A DNA stretch of 20,274 bases from positions 1 through 20,274 of the IMG/VR virus record IMGVR_UViG_3300048838_000072. The stretch is one strand, 5' to 3'. A program made the translations under genes and the position numbers. Positions 1 through 6,663 of the stretch are shown piece by piece. This DNA is from a virus. How positions within the stretch are numbered: position 1 is the stretch's first letter; every line of letters begins with the position of its first letter. The notes beneath the pieces were generated by a model that was not told the DNA's origin, ran no database searches, and saw only the letters and a list, made by a program, of their open reading frames with translations.

Positions 1-797
1 TGCGCCTCCCGCTGGAGGGTGTCGAACGACTTGACGAGGTCGGCCGTCGAGACGCCCGACTTGCGGGCCTTCTCGTCCAGGTCGAGCAGTTCGTTGTTCA
101 GCCGCTCCAGCGACTTCTCGAACCCGCTCGGGCCTGCGTTGTTGAGACGCTTCTCCAGCGCCTCCAGCTCGGCGCGTGCCGAGCGGATCTGCTTGTTGAT
201 GTCGACCGTGGAGACGTTGGCGGCCTTCGCCTCCGCGCGGTTCCCCTCCAACTGCTTGAGGGTGTCGCGCAGTTCCTCGGCGCGGCGCTTCGCGTTGGCC
301 TGCTCGGCGGACAGTTTCTCGATCGCGGCGGTGATGCGCTCGAACTCGCCGGCCACGCGGCCGGCCGCCGTCAGTTCCTTCTGCCGCGCCAGCAGTTCGG
401 ACTGCTCCTGGGTCAGCGCGCGTACAGCCGCCGCCTGGCGGTCGTAGTTGGCGTTGGCCTGGGAGAGGGAGGCCGCGGCCTTCTGCTGCGCTGCGGCGGC
501 TTCGTTGACGAGCCGCTTCTGGTCAGCGAGTTCGCTGTTCAGGCGGTCGAGCGACGCCTGCTGCCTGGCTGCCTGGCTGACCTTGACCAGCGCCTCACGG
601 AGTTTGCCGAAGTCCTGCGCGAGCGCGCCGGCGGCGCCGCGGAGTTGCCGGAACCGTTCGTCGGACTGCGCGAGGCCGTCAGCGAAGTCGTCGCTGGTCT
701 GCGCGACTTCGCCGAGCGTGGCCTTGAGTTTCTTGAGCTTGTCCGACGCCTCGTCACGAGCGCGCAGGATAAACTCGACCGAACGATCACCCGCCAT
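1..797 (-). CDS. Tape measure protein, N-terminal part (runs off left edge)
   Basis: The minus-strand frame is open from an ATG at 797 to the window edge, giving about 265 residues with no stop. The N-terminus (MAGDRSVEFILRARDEASDK) matches the usual start of siphophage tape measure proteins: a short beta strand, then 'RA.DEAS..LKK'. It is followed by long alanine-, glutamate-, lysine- and arginine-rich helix with heptad character and no proline, as expected for a coiled-coil rod that sets tail length and is later ejected. The gene follows the G/T chaperone pair, the standard lambda order, and its ATG overlaps the end of the T frame (TGA at 787-789). The C-terminal membrane and peptidase regions, if any, lie outside the window. 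Family assignment is strong from composition and position. Total length is unknown. Confidence 0.88.
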   Translation of the reverse strand, partial: MAGDRSVEFILRARDEASDKLKKLKATLGEVAQTSDDFADGLAQSDERFRQLRGAAGALAQDFGKLREALVKVSQAARQQASLDRLNSELADQKRLVNEAAAAQQKAAASLSQANANYDRQAAAVRALTQEQSELLARQKELTAAGRVAGEFERITAAIEKLSAEQANAKRRAEELRDTLKQLEGNRAEAKAANVSTVDINKQIRSARAELEALEKRLNNAGPSGFEKSLERLNNELLDLDEKARKSGVSTADLVKSFDTLQREA

Positions 798-1469
798 TTA
801 GCGACTCCACCAGTTCCTTGAAGGCCTTGCCGCCTTCCTTGGAGATCACGGAGGAGATCGCTGCTTGCGTCAGCACCGCCGCCGTCACCGCCAAGCCGTT
901 CAAACGGTCCCGGACAATCTCCGCTTCCGTGAACAGCATCCACAGCGGGTATCGCTTTGCCTCCGGGTGCCCGTTCCCGAGCAGCAGGGAGACATCCTGG
1001 CGCAGCTTGTAGAACCAGTGCTGGTCTACTGGCCCTGCGCGCTGGGCGTGCTGTTCGAGAGCAGCAAGTCCTGGATGACTTGGTTGCTGGCGCCGAGCAG
1101 GACGAGCACCTGCTCGGCGAACTTTTTTACGCCGCCGGCCTCCTCGAACGTGAGACGGCCGACCGCCATCAGCGCATCCAGCTGCACCGTGACGGGGAGG
1201 CGTTTGACTTTTTCGTGCTGGCCGGGCTCGTCGGAAGCGAACGCGATGACCTTGGCGGCCAGGTCGGGCATCTCGGCGAGCAGGGTCACTAGCATCGCGT
1301 CGGGCGTGCCTTCCCCGCTGGTGAACACGCCGATCACGGTATCCAGTTCGTCACGGTGCTTGTTGACGAGCGCCGCCACGTCCGCGAAGGACAGGCCGCG
1401 CACGGTGAAGTCACCGCGGTTGCCGACTTTGATTGTCTCGGTCGGCAGTTCGAGTGCAGCGAGCGTCAT
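787..1469 (-). CDS. Predicted G-T frameshift fusion, tail assembly chaperone
   Basis: Downstream of and overlapping G, the -1 frame is open from well upstream of the G stop to the TGA at 787-789. From about position 1020 it encodes a credible T domain ('HWFYKLRQDVSLLLG', then 'YPLWMLFTEAEIVRDRLNGL', then an alanine/valine-rich helix). T domains recruit tail tube subunits onto the G-coated tape measure in lambda. No start codon with a ribosome binding site precedes the T part, so a -1 ribosomal frameshift is expected. Slipping at A_AAA_AAG (1128-1122) would give about 227 residues. The -1 peptide just after that site is Arg/Pro-rich with poor third-position GC and looks non-coding until near the G stop. 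The true slip site may therefore be later and non-canonical. The fusion is likely; the junction is uncertain. Confidence 0.7.
1026..1469 (-). CDS. Tail assembly chaperone, gpG-like (zero-frame product)
   Basis: This 147-residue protein lies between the tail tube and tape measure genes, where lambda encodes gpG (140 residues). Siphophage G proteins coat the tape measure during tail assembly and are absent from the virion. The start (MTLAALELPTETIKVGNRGD) and the mixed alpha fold with 'TVRGLSFADVAALV' are typical of this class. Third-position GC is very high right up to the TAG at 1026, so this frame is used to its end. The -1 frame continues without a stop into a T-like domain (separate entry). 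A canonical slippery heptamer A_AAA_AAG lies in frame at 1128-1122, at codons 114-116. No catalytic function is expected. The main uncertainty is how the frame change is made. Confidence 0.85.
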   Translation of the reverse strand: MTLAALELPTETIKVGNRGDFTVRGLSFADVAALVNKHRDELDTVIGVFTSGEGTPDAMLVTLLAEMPDLAAKVIAFASDEPGQHEKVKRLPVTVQLDALMAVGRLTFEEAGGVKKFAEQVLVLLGASNQVIQDLLLSNSTPSAQGQ

Positions 1470-1499
1470 TCGCCTTTCCTCAAGTGCCAGGGGTGGAAA

Positions 1500-1528
1500 C
1501 CCCCGGCCCCGCTACGCAGGGCCGAGGG
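1500..1528 (-). terminator. Hairpin after tail tube gene, possible weak terminator
   Basis: Read on the minus strand, CCCTCGGCCC pairs with GGGCCGGGGG (ten pairs, one of them U-G) around a 9-base loop and is followed by only TTT. It lies between the stop of the tail tube gene and the start of gpG. It may be a partial terminator lowering expression of the tail assembly genes relative to the abundant tube protein, or a 3'-end stabiliser. The short T run makes full termination unlikely. Confidence 0.5.
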
Positions 1529-1539
1529 TCAGTGGAGCA

Positions 1540-2307
1540 TCAGACCACCGGGCGGCCGTCGATGTAGATGGCCTCGGTCGTGTCGTCCTTCTTCAGGATC
1601 TCGACATCGAACGAGAGCACCTGCCACTCGTCGCCCTTCAGCGCGAAGTCACCCGACGGGGTCAGGCGGACATACGGCATGTAGTAGTCGAGCTGGTCGC
1701 CCTGGGCGTTGAACGCCACGAAGCGCAGCGCGCCCTCGATCTCGGCGTTGGCTGCCGTGACGATCTGGGTGCGGGTGTTGGCCGCGGTGTCGTAGTCCGA
1801 GATGTTGATGTTCGCGCCGTCGCCCAGGCCGCCCGGGATGATGTAGATGCGGCCGAGGTCGGAGTCCAGCGTGTAGTCGGTGCCAGCGACCAGCGGGTCG
1901 GTGCCGTCGGTGATCGTGTTGATGGTCACCTTGCGGACGCCGGACGGGTTCACGTCGGTGCCGATCTGGTAGTACCGGCCGCCGACGGCGCCGGTGATGG
2001 TGAAGCTGTCGGCAGTGATGCCGGTATCCGTGACCGTGTCGGCATCGCCCAGGAAGAAGCGGGCCACGTTCGCCGGCGAGATGTTGTCGCAGGTGAACGA
2101 GCCGGTGCGGTTCAGCTCCAGGAGGACGGACTCGTCCTTGACGCGGACGCCCTCGTCGGAGTTGAAGTGGTCCAGCTTCTCGGACTCGATCGTGATGGAG
2201 AACTCCGGGGTGTTGCCCAGGTAGTCCTCGCCCGTGGTGTTCGTGGTGTTCGGCGCATACGGGTCGAAGAAGACCTTGCCGCGACCGAGAACGTAGTTGT
2301 TGGCCAT
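1540..2307 (-). CDS. Major tail tube protein (gpV-like)
   Basis: This 255-residue protein is close in length to lambda gpV (246). It starts MANNYVLGRGKVFFDPY, and the first 60 residues carry the pattern seen in siphophage tube proteins: a glycine-rich start, 'GNTPEFSITIESEKLDHFNSDEG', then 'LLELNRTGSFTCDNIS'. The rest is beta-rich with many Asp, Thr and Gly, ending in 'DEWQVLSFDVEIL', a typical closing strand of the tube fold. Subunits stack as hexamers to form the tail tube. The ATG at 2307 has a GGAGAG Shine-Dalgarno about 8 bases upstream. It lies between the gpU-position gene and the G/T chaperones, and a GC-rich hairpin follows. A fused C-terminal Ig domain, as in lambda gpV, is not obvious. 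Confidence 0.87.
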   Translation of the reverse strand: MANNYVLGRGKVFFDPYAPNTTNTTGEDYLGNTPEFSITIESEKLDHFNSDEGVRVKDESVLLELNRTGSFTCDNISPANVARFFLGDADTVTDTGITADSFTITGAVGGRYYQIGTDVNPSGVRKVTINTITDGTDPLVAGTDYTLDSDLGRIYIIPGGLGDGANINISDYDTAANTRTQIVTAANAEIEGALRFVAFNAQGDQLDYYMPYVRLTPSGDFALKGDEWQVLSFDVEILKKDDTTEAIYIDGRPVV

Positions 2308-2354
2308 GATTCAACTCTCCGTGGAAAAGTCAGCCAAGGGTTGACAAGGCGACA

Positions 2355-2903
2355 TTACGTCAGAGCGTAGGGGTCGCCGGTAGTCTCCGCAACCCCAAGC
2401 CGCACGCGAAGATAGAAGCAGGGGACGTTGGAGTTTTCGTCGGCAGGACGCACCGTTCCGGGCGTCATGTCGAAGCCTGTGAGCAGGCCGCCGAGCATGT
2501 AGTCGGCGCCGGGGGCGTGCGCGCCGCCCATGTCGCGGATGCGCGCCAGCCGCTTTTGTACGTCGGCCATCAGCAGGTAGACAGGGTCGGTCGGGTTGTT
2601 CGACTCGTCGCCGATTTCCTCCCGCGCCCACCCCTGGATCATCAGGTCCCACTGGTGTTTGAACTTGTCGTGCTGCCCCACGAAGTCCGAGGTGAACTCC
2701 ACGGTCGGGTATTCGAGGATGGTGACGAACGGGAGCGCCTGGTTCGCGCTGACGACCGACACCCCGCGGCCGACACGCCCGGACAGGTTGTGCTGGTACT
2801 CCGGGGTCCAGCCCTCGGGGAGCGGGTCCGGCGGCGTGTTGTCGATGCCCTCCAGGAGGTCGGTCAACGCCTTCAGGATCGTCAGTCGCTTGGAATCGGT
2901 CAT
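2355..2903 (-). CDS. Tail terminator / minor tail protein at gpU position
   Basis: This 182-residue protein starts MTDSKRLTILKALTDLLEGI, a helical start common in tail terminator and tail completion proteins (short helix, then 'VGRGVSVVSANQALPFVTILE' strand and 'WDLMIQGWA'). It lies between the gpZ-like gene and the tail tube gene, exactly where lambda encodes gpU, which caps the tail tube and joins the head. It is longer than lambda gpU (131), and the extra length is a C-terminal stretch after 'MADVQKRLARIRDMGG'. The start ATG lies a few bases inside the end of the upstream gene. The call rests mainly on position, fold pattern and size; I do not see a diagnostic motif. Confidence 0.65.
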   Translation of the reverse strand: MTDSKRLTILKALTDLLEGIDNTPPDPLPEGWTPEYQHNLSGRVGRGVSVVSANQALPFVTILEYPTVEFTSDFVGQHDKFKHQWDLMIQGWAREEIGDESNNPTDPVYLLMADVQKRLARIRDMGGAHAPGADYMLGGLLTGFDMTPGTVRPADENSNVPCFYLRVRLGVAETTGDPYALT

Positions 2904-3511
2904 CGCACACCTGCCAGATCGAGTTGGCGGAAGAACTCGGCGCGCACGAAGTCGGCGACTTCATCGAGCCGGTCCTGACCGGCCACAGCGAGGGCCTGAT
3001 CGACTTCCACCGAATAGAGGATGTACGCGCCGCTGTCACCGCGCCGCAGCGGGTAACCGGCGCCCTTTTTGTTGACCAGGCGCTCGCCCGGCTTCAGGCG
3101 GACCGCGATACCAACCACGCCGTTCTTGAACCGCACGAAGAAGCCGCGGTTCAGGGTAACCGTCTTGCCCGGGTCGACCTTCACGCGCGGCTTCAGCCCG
3201 CGCCGGGCCGCGCCAGACGGGGCGTTCGTGGCGAACTTGGCCAGCAGGGTCGGGCTGTCTGCGCCACGGACCCGCGCCTCCAGCGACTCGCTCGACGCCG
3301 GGGCGACCGTGATCTTGCCGGTGTTCCGCGGCGAGTAAAGCTCGCACGGACGGAAGGCAACATCTTTGCGGATCTGCTCGGACGCCTTCGACGCCAGGCG
3401 GCGAGCGCCGGCGTTGATCGCCCGGCGGGCTGCCTCCACGGTCGCCTCGGGCGCCTTGGCGAAATACGCCTCGAAGTCCTCCAGGCCGCGGACCTCGACC
3501 TCAAGGGTCAC
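2900..3511 (-). CDS. Minor tail protein Z-like
   Basis: This 203-residue protein is similar in size to lambda gpZ (192). It starts with GTG in a GTGA overlap with the preceding gene. The first half is a helix ('FEAYFAKAPEATVEAARRAINAGARRLASKA') typical of the prophage minor tail protein Z family. A basic segment follows, with 'RRGLKPRVKVDPGKTVTLNRGFFVRFKNG' split over strands, and it ends in 'LDEVADFVRAEFFRQLDL'. In lambda, gpZ acts late in tail completion at the head-proximal end and positions the DNA end for ejection. The neighbours are a connector-like gene and the gpU-position gene, which agrees. Confidence is good for the family and lower for the exact role in this phage. Confidence 0.77.
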   Translation of the reverse strand: MTLEVEVRGLEDFEAYFAKAPEATVEAARRAINAGARRLASKASEQIRKDVAFRPCELYSPRNTGKITVAPASSESLEARVRGADSPTLLAKFATNAPSGAARRGLKPRVKVDPGKTVTLNRGFFVRFKNGVVGIAVRLKPGERLVNKKGAGYPLRRGDSGAYILYSVEVDQALAVAGQDRLDEVADFVRAEFFRQLDLAGVR

Positions 3512-3906
3512 ACGGCCTCCGGGATGCGCTCATAGCCTAGCGTGGCGGCCAGGTCGTCAGCGCGGTCGATCAGGTACTTCGGCGGGTCGCACTCGCGCGT
3601 CAGCACCCACATCTTCGTCTTCGCGTAGGCGATGGTCGAGTTGTCTATTCCGGCTGCGTTCAGGTTCGGGTACGGACCAGCGCTGTCGAACTCGGTGGCC
3701 GCAACGTAGATGCGGGCCTTGCACGGGATGGCGATGCCCCAGCGGGTTGGCTCTGTGTCCTGCGAGCCGATGGGCCGCAGCGGGACCGGGTTGTCCCACA
3801 GGCCGGCATTGCCCGGGTCGGCAGCCAGCGGGGCAGCGAAAGCAGCCGCCACCGGCAGGTCGGACGTGACAGCAACCAGGCTGTATTTCCACTCGGTTTC
3901 GCTCAT
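3508..3906 (-). CDS. Unknown structural/connector-like protein, 132 residues
   Basis: The most likely start is the ATG at 3906, which overlaps the stop of the lectin-like gene as ATGA. This gives MSETEWKYSLVAVTSD and 132 residues. The stop overlaps the GTG of the gpZ-like gene. The frame stays open further upstream, but that part is antisense-like in composition and overlaps the neighbour. The protein is mixed, with a 'WGIAIPCKARIYVAATEFD' strand pair and 'MWVLTRECDPPKYLIDRADDLAATLGYERI' at the end. Its location at the head-tail boundary suggests a completion or stopper role, but I see no motif that proves it. Recorded as hypothetical with a structural context. Confidence 0.6.
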   Translation of the reverse strand: MSETEWKYSLVAVTSDLPVAAAFAAPLAADPGNAGLWDNPVPLRPIGSQDTEPTRWGIAIPCKARIYVAATEFDSAGPYPNLNAAGIDNSTIAYAKTKMWVLTRECDPPKYLIDRADDLAATLGYERIPEAV

Positions 3907-4997
3907 GACTGCGTGTTCACCCAGTTGTAGTAGCGCGTGATCTCGTCGTCGGTGAGCTGGTCGTTCACGATCAGGAAGCCGCCGAAGTCGGCAAGCTGCT
4001 GAATGACCAGGTAGGCACTGTTGACCGCGACGGCCGAGTTGCCGGACGTGAGCGTCGTGGTGGAAGCCACGGCGTTTTCGACGATCTGCGCGCTGCTGCC
4101 CTGACCGCGGGCACCGGACATACCCCACACCTCGGACGCGCGGGTATACGCGCTGTTCTGGCCGGTGGATTGCTGCCGTCGCCACCCGCACCTGGTGGTG
4201 AAATTCGGGCTCGTCCCGGTGAACGAGTAGTAGAGGTCAACGAAGGTGGCCGGGGAGCTTCCGAGAGTGTTGGTAACCCGCAGCGCCAGCACCTCGTCGG
4301 TCGTCCCGGTGGCGTTGCGGCGTCCGTAGAGCAGGACCGTCAGTTCGCTGGTGTTGGACACCAGGCTCATCGACGAGAGGTCGAACAAGAAGCTGGTGGC
4401 CGACGCGCCGTAGAGGTAGCCGGCAGTGTGGTACCGCGCGGCCTCGGCATCCGTGCCAACGCTCGCGCTCACAACGGCGCGAACGCCGTTGATCCGCTTC
4501 ACGATGTCGCCGGTAGCGCTCACGTCTCCCGTGCCGTCGGCATTGCGGCGCAGCGTTGACGCGACGCGCGGGTCGACGTAGTCGCCCAGCCGGCCGCCGG
4601 TGAAGATCGCCTCGGGCGTCCACGCCGCTGCGTTGTTGACGATCGCCGTCGGGCCGAACGAGGCAACGTCACCACCAGCGCCAGCAAGATCGCCGGTGCC
4701 CGCGTCGTAGGTGATCGTGCCCACACTGTCGCCGGCGTAGACCTTCGGGATGGTCAGGTCGACATTGCCGCCACTGATCGACCCGGACGAGATAGTGCCG
4801 ACCGAGCGCGTCAGGCCCAGCGTTGCCGTGCCCGCCGTGATCGGCTGCGAGAACAACAGCCGCAGCGTCACGCCATCAGACAGGATGGTCGCCGAGACGA
4901 GCGTCGGCGGAACCGGAGCGGCCCCGCCGTTCGACTGAACGTAGAGCCCCGTCCTGGTGAACGCCGATACAAGACCAGTGCGCTTGACGAGCTGCAC
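3903..4997 (-). CDS. Virion decoration protein: SWM/Ig-like domain plus ConA-like lectin fold
   Basis: This 364-residue protein starts with GTG at 4997, with GGAGGT five bases upstream. Residues ~30-120 form a beta domain ('PPTLVSATILSDGVTLRLLF...ITAG...VYAGDSVGTITYD') resembling SWM/Ig-like repeats in the next-but-one gene. Residues ~125-364 look like a concanavalin-type beta sandwich: 'ELTVLLYGRRNATG', 'FVDLYYSF', and the closing 'FGGFLIVNDQLTDDEITRYYNWVN', a typical end of phage LamG/ConA domains. Such domains bind glycans. Encoded in the head-completion region rather than with tail fibres, it is likelier to decorate the capsid or neck. No enzyme motif is visible. The domain calls are from pattern recognition and need a profile search. 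Confidence 0.6.
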   Translation of the reverse strand: MQLVKRTGLVSAFTRTGLYVQSNGGAAPVPPTLVSATILSDGVTLRLLFSQPITAGTATLGLTRSVGTISSGSISGGNVDLTIPKVYAGDSVGTITYDAGTGDLAGAGGDVASFGPTAIVNNAAAWTPEAIFTGGRLGDYVDPRVASTLRRNADGTGDVSATGDIVKRINGVRAVVSASVGTDAEAARYHTAGYLYGASATSFLFDLSSMSLVSNTSELTVLLYGRRNATGTTDEVLALRVTNTLGSSPATFVDLYYSFTGTSPNFTTRCGWRRQQSTGQNSAYTRASEVWGMSGARGQGSSAQIVENAVASTTTLTSGNSAVAVNSAYLVIQQLADFGGFLIVNDQLTDDEITRYYNWVNTQS

Positions 4998-5009
4998 AGG
5001 CGACCTCCG

Positions 5010-5294
5010 TCAGGGGCCCGCGAGGAACAGATTCACCACAGGGTCGGTGGCCCCGGTCAGCCGCCCACGCACCTTCATGCCCTTCTTCAGCGAGACGAGG
5101 ATCGGCGCGCCAACGGCCGTGATCTCACGGTCCGTTTCACCAGGCAGGACGTTCTCGTCGAAGTCCGCCACGTCGATGTAGAGCGTGCCGGTTCCGAGGT
5201 CATCCCCTTCGCGCAGGGACAGGAGGTAATCGCCGCTCTCGGGGGCGGTGTACCAATCCCCGGTGTCGTCAGCGGTAATCTCAAGCAGCAGCAT
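5010..5294 (-). CDS. Small beta-rich protein of decoration cassette, unknown
   Basis: This 94-residue acidic protein starts MLLLEITADDTGDWYTAPES and continues with alternating short strands ('DYLLSLREGDDLGTGTLYIDVADFD', 'GAPILVSLKKGMKVRGRLTG'), suggesting a single small beta sandwich. Its ATG lies two bases after the stop of the upstream SWM protein, and the lectin-like gene follows after 12 bases, so the three are almost certainly co-expressed. It has no signal peptide, membrane segment or cysteine. A structural or adaptor role within the decoration cassette is inferred from context only. Confidence 0.6.
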   Translation of the reverse strand: MLLLEITADDTGDWYTAPESGDYLLSLREGDDLGTGTLYIDVADFDENVLPGETDREITAVGAPILVSLKKGMKVRGRLTGATDPVVNLFLAGP

Positions 5295-5298
5295 GGCG

Positions 5299-5952
5299 TC
5301 ACTCCGTCACGGTGGAGTTGTTGGTTGCGGCGAAGTCGGCGATGGCCGCGACGGGCAGCACGAGGCCGACGGCGTCGCCGGTCGTGTCGTCGTAGTCCAC
5401 CGACACGTCTGCACCCTGGAGGATGGCGGCGGCCATCGTCAGCACCAGCTCGGTGCCGGAAGCCACCCCGGAGTCGGGAGCGATGTCGTTGACCGTCCAC
5501 CCGGCCTCGGTTCCGGCGCTCAAGGCCACGTCGAAGGTCAAGGTGACAGTCAGGCCGGTCGCATCGACAACGGCGCTCTGGAGTTCCGGCGCCGCCGGCG
5601 GGGCGACCGCACTCGTGTTGCCGAGGGCGAAGCCTGCGGCGACGCCCGCGATGGCCAGGTTCCCGTTACCCAGGTCGCCCACCTCGGGGTCGTAGGTCCC
5701 GGTAACGGCCATGCCTGCGTAGATCGCGGCCTGCGTCTCGCTGTCGAAGTCATAGGACACCTCGAACTCGACGGTGCGCCCGGCGACGGTGGCGGCGGCG
5801 ACGGTGGCGGCGATGCCGTTGACCTCGAACGACCAGCCGTCGGCGGGCGCGTCCGAGAATACGGCCTGGTCGAAATCAACACGCACCAGCGTGCCGGTCG
5901 CATCGACGTAGGCCTGGGTGATCTTCGGTTGGCGGCTGCGGCGGCTCGGCAT
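5299..5952 (-). CDS. Tandem SWM/Ig-like repeat protein, probable virion surface protein
   Basis: This 217-residue protein contains two tandem beta repeats of about 95 residues. The first opens 'ITQAYVDATGTLVRVDFDQAV', the second 'LQSAVVDATGLTVTLTFDVAL'. Both continue with 'GW.(F/V)..N.IA', 'GTELVLTM / GRTVEFEV', and 'ADVSVDYDDTTGD / MAVTGTYDPEVGD', ending in a small-residue stretch before 'NNS' or 'NTS'. This is the pattern of the SWM/SwmB-type Ig-like repeat seen in surface proteins. A short basic N-terminal tail (MPSRRSRQPK) might anchor it. The ATG has GAGGAG 6 bases upstream, overlapping the end of the FII-like gene. It lies between head-connector and tail genes, so a capsid or neck decoration role is likely. 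There is no enzymatic motif. Confidence 0.65.
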   Translation of the reverse strand: MPSRRSRQPKITQAYVDATGTLVRVDFDQAVFSDAPADGWSFEVNGIAATVAAATVAGRTVEFEVSYDFDSETQAAIYAGMAVTGTYDPEVGDLGNGNLAIAGVAAGFALGNTSAVAPPAAPELQSAVVDATGLTVTLTFDVALSAGTEAGWTVNDIAPDSGVASGTELVLTMAAAILQGADVSVDYDDTTGDAVGLVLPVAAIADFAATNNSTVTE

Positions 5953-5955
5953 GGC

Positions 5956-6309
5956 TCACTCCTCGGGTTCAGGCGGCAGCGGCGGCAGCCGCGTCGCTTC
6001 ACAGGTGATCGTGATGCCGTGAACCGGCAGCACATGGTCAATCTTGTAGCGACGACCGTCGGCGGTCGTCACCACTGCGCGCTCCTTCGGCTCGGCCACG
6101 TCGGCGGCAAGGAACACGATGCGCGGAGCGTCAACGGCGATCTGGGTGTACCCGACGCCGTTGAGGTCACCCTCGATCTTCGTCGTGTCATGAACGCGGA
6201 CGGTTACCGCGGTAGGCTCGGCCTCACCGGGAGCGAGGTAATCCGCCGGTTCCGCGAAGAACTCGTGGATAGATGCCCGGGCTGCCGCGAGGGTGTCTTT
6301 CCACGCCAC
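5956..6309 (-). CDS. Head-tail connector, gpFII-like
   Basis: The protein is 117 residues, the same length as lambda gpFII, and lies in the same place between the capsid gene and the tail genes. It starts with GTG (MAWKDTLAAARASIHEFF), then shows strands 'VTVRVHDTTKIEGDLNGVGYTQIAVDAPRIVFLAADV', and ends in 'VTTADGRRYKIDHVLPVHGITITCEATRL'. That layout (N-terminal helix, beta barrel, 'dG..Y.Vd.v.pd') is typical of the Phage_attach/FII family, which forms the site where the tail docks. The last residues are proline/glutamate-rich. Overlap with its neighbours is nil, with spacings of 3-6 bases. The family call is fairly confident although primary identity to lambda is not obvious. Confidence 0.7.
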   Translation of the reverse strand: MAWKDTLAAARASIHEFFAEPADYLAPGEAEPTAVTVRVHDTTKIEGDLNGVGYTQIAVDAPRIVFLAADVAEPKERAVVTTADGRRYKIDHVLPVHGITITCEATRLPPLPPEPEE

Positions 6310-6315
6310 GGCACG

Positions 6316-6603
6316 TCAACCGAAATCCGGCGCGCCCAGGTCGGACTGAACCGACCCGGGTTCAGTGGTGGCCTTCCCTGGCTCGTCCTTTTTCTTCTTG
6401 GCCCGGGCGCCTGCCTTCTGTTTCGGCGACGGCAACGCGGCCTCGGCTTGCGCCACGCGGGCGTCGATGCGCGCGATGGCCTTCAGACGCAGCAGGTCGT
6501 TGACCTCTGCCTCGGAGAAATCCTCGACAATCTTGCCGGCAGGGACGACCTCGATGTCGCCGTTGCCGCGCTGTCGGATGATCTTGTGCAAAGTCTGGAA
6601 CAC
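6316..6603 (-). CDS. Small head protein at gpFI position, unknown function
   Basis: This 95-residue protein starts with GTG at 6603, with a GGGAG sequence upstream. The first 55 residues ('GDIEVVPAGKIVEDFSEAEVNDLLRLKAIARI') match a pattern common in small phage head-region proteins: a 'vP.Gk..D.s..e...Ll.l.Ai' segment. The second half is low-complexity, with an alanine-rich helix, a lysine run (KQKAGARAKKKKDE) and an acidic/glycine tail. It sits between the major capsid gene and the FII-like gene, as lambda FI does; FI helps packaging and capsid assembly. No sequence proof of FI function is visible. The lysine-rich part could contact DNA, which is speculation. Confidence 0.6.
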   Translation of the reverse strand: MFQTLHKIIRQRGNGDIEVVPAGKIVEDFSEAEVNDLLRLKAIARIDARVAQAEAALPSPKQKAGARAKKKKDEPGKATTEPGSVQSDLGAPDFG

Positions 6604-6630
6604 GGGGCGTCACTCCCAGGGTAGAGGCAA

Positions 6631-6654
6631 GGAGGCCGGGTTGCCCCGGCCTCC
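6631..6654 (-). terminator. Strong hairpin with GCAA tetraloop after capsid gene
   Basis: Directly after the major capsid stop, the minus strand reads GGAGGCCGGG-GCAA-CCCGGCCTCC: ten perfect pairs closed by a GNRA-type GCAA tetraloop, followed by TTGCCTC. The T run is too short for a textbook intrinsic terminator. It may be a partial terminator or an RNA stabiliser that keeps capsid mRNA abundant relative to downstream genes. Confidence 0.6.
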
Positions 6655-6663
6655 CCGCGTTGG

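Noticed and set aside
865-2370. A 501-codon plus-strand open frame opposite tail tube and chaperone genes
   Set aside because: It is low-complexity Arg/Val/Gly/Asp sequence mirroring well-supported minus-strand genes; no ribosome site or family resemblance.
5248-6624. A 458-codon plus-strand open frame opposite the decoration cassette and FII-like gene
   Set aside because: The composition is that of a reverse-strand shadow (Gly/Arg/Val/Asp-rich), and the opposite strand carries regularly spaced genes with good start sites.
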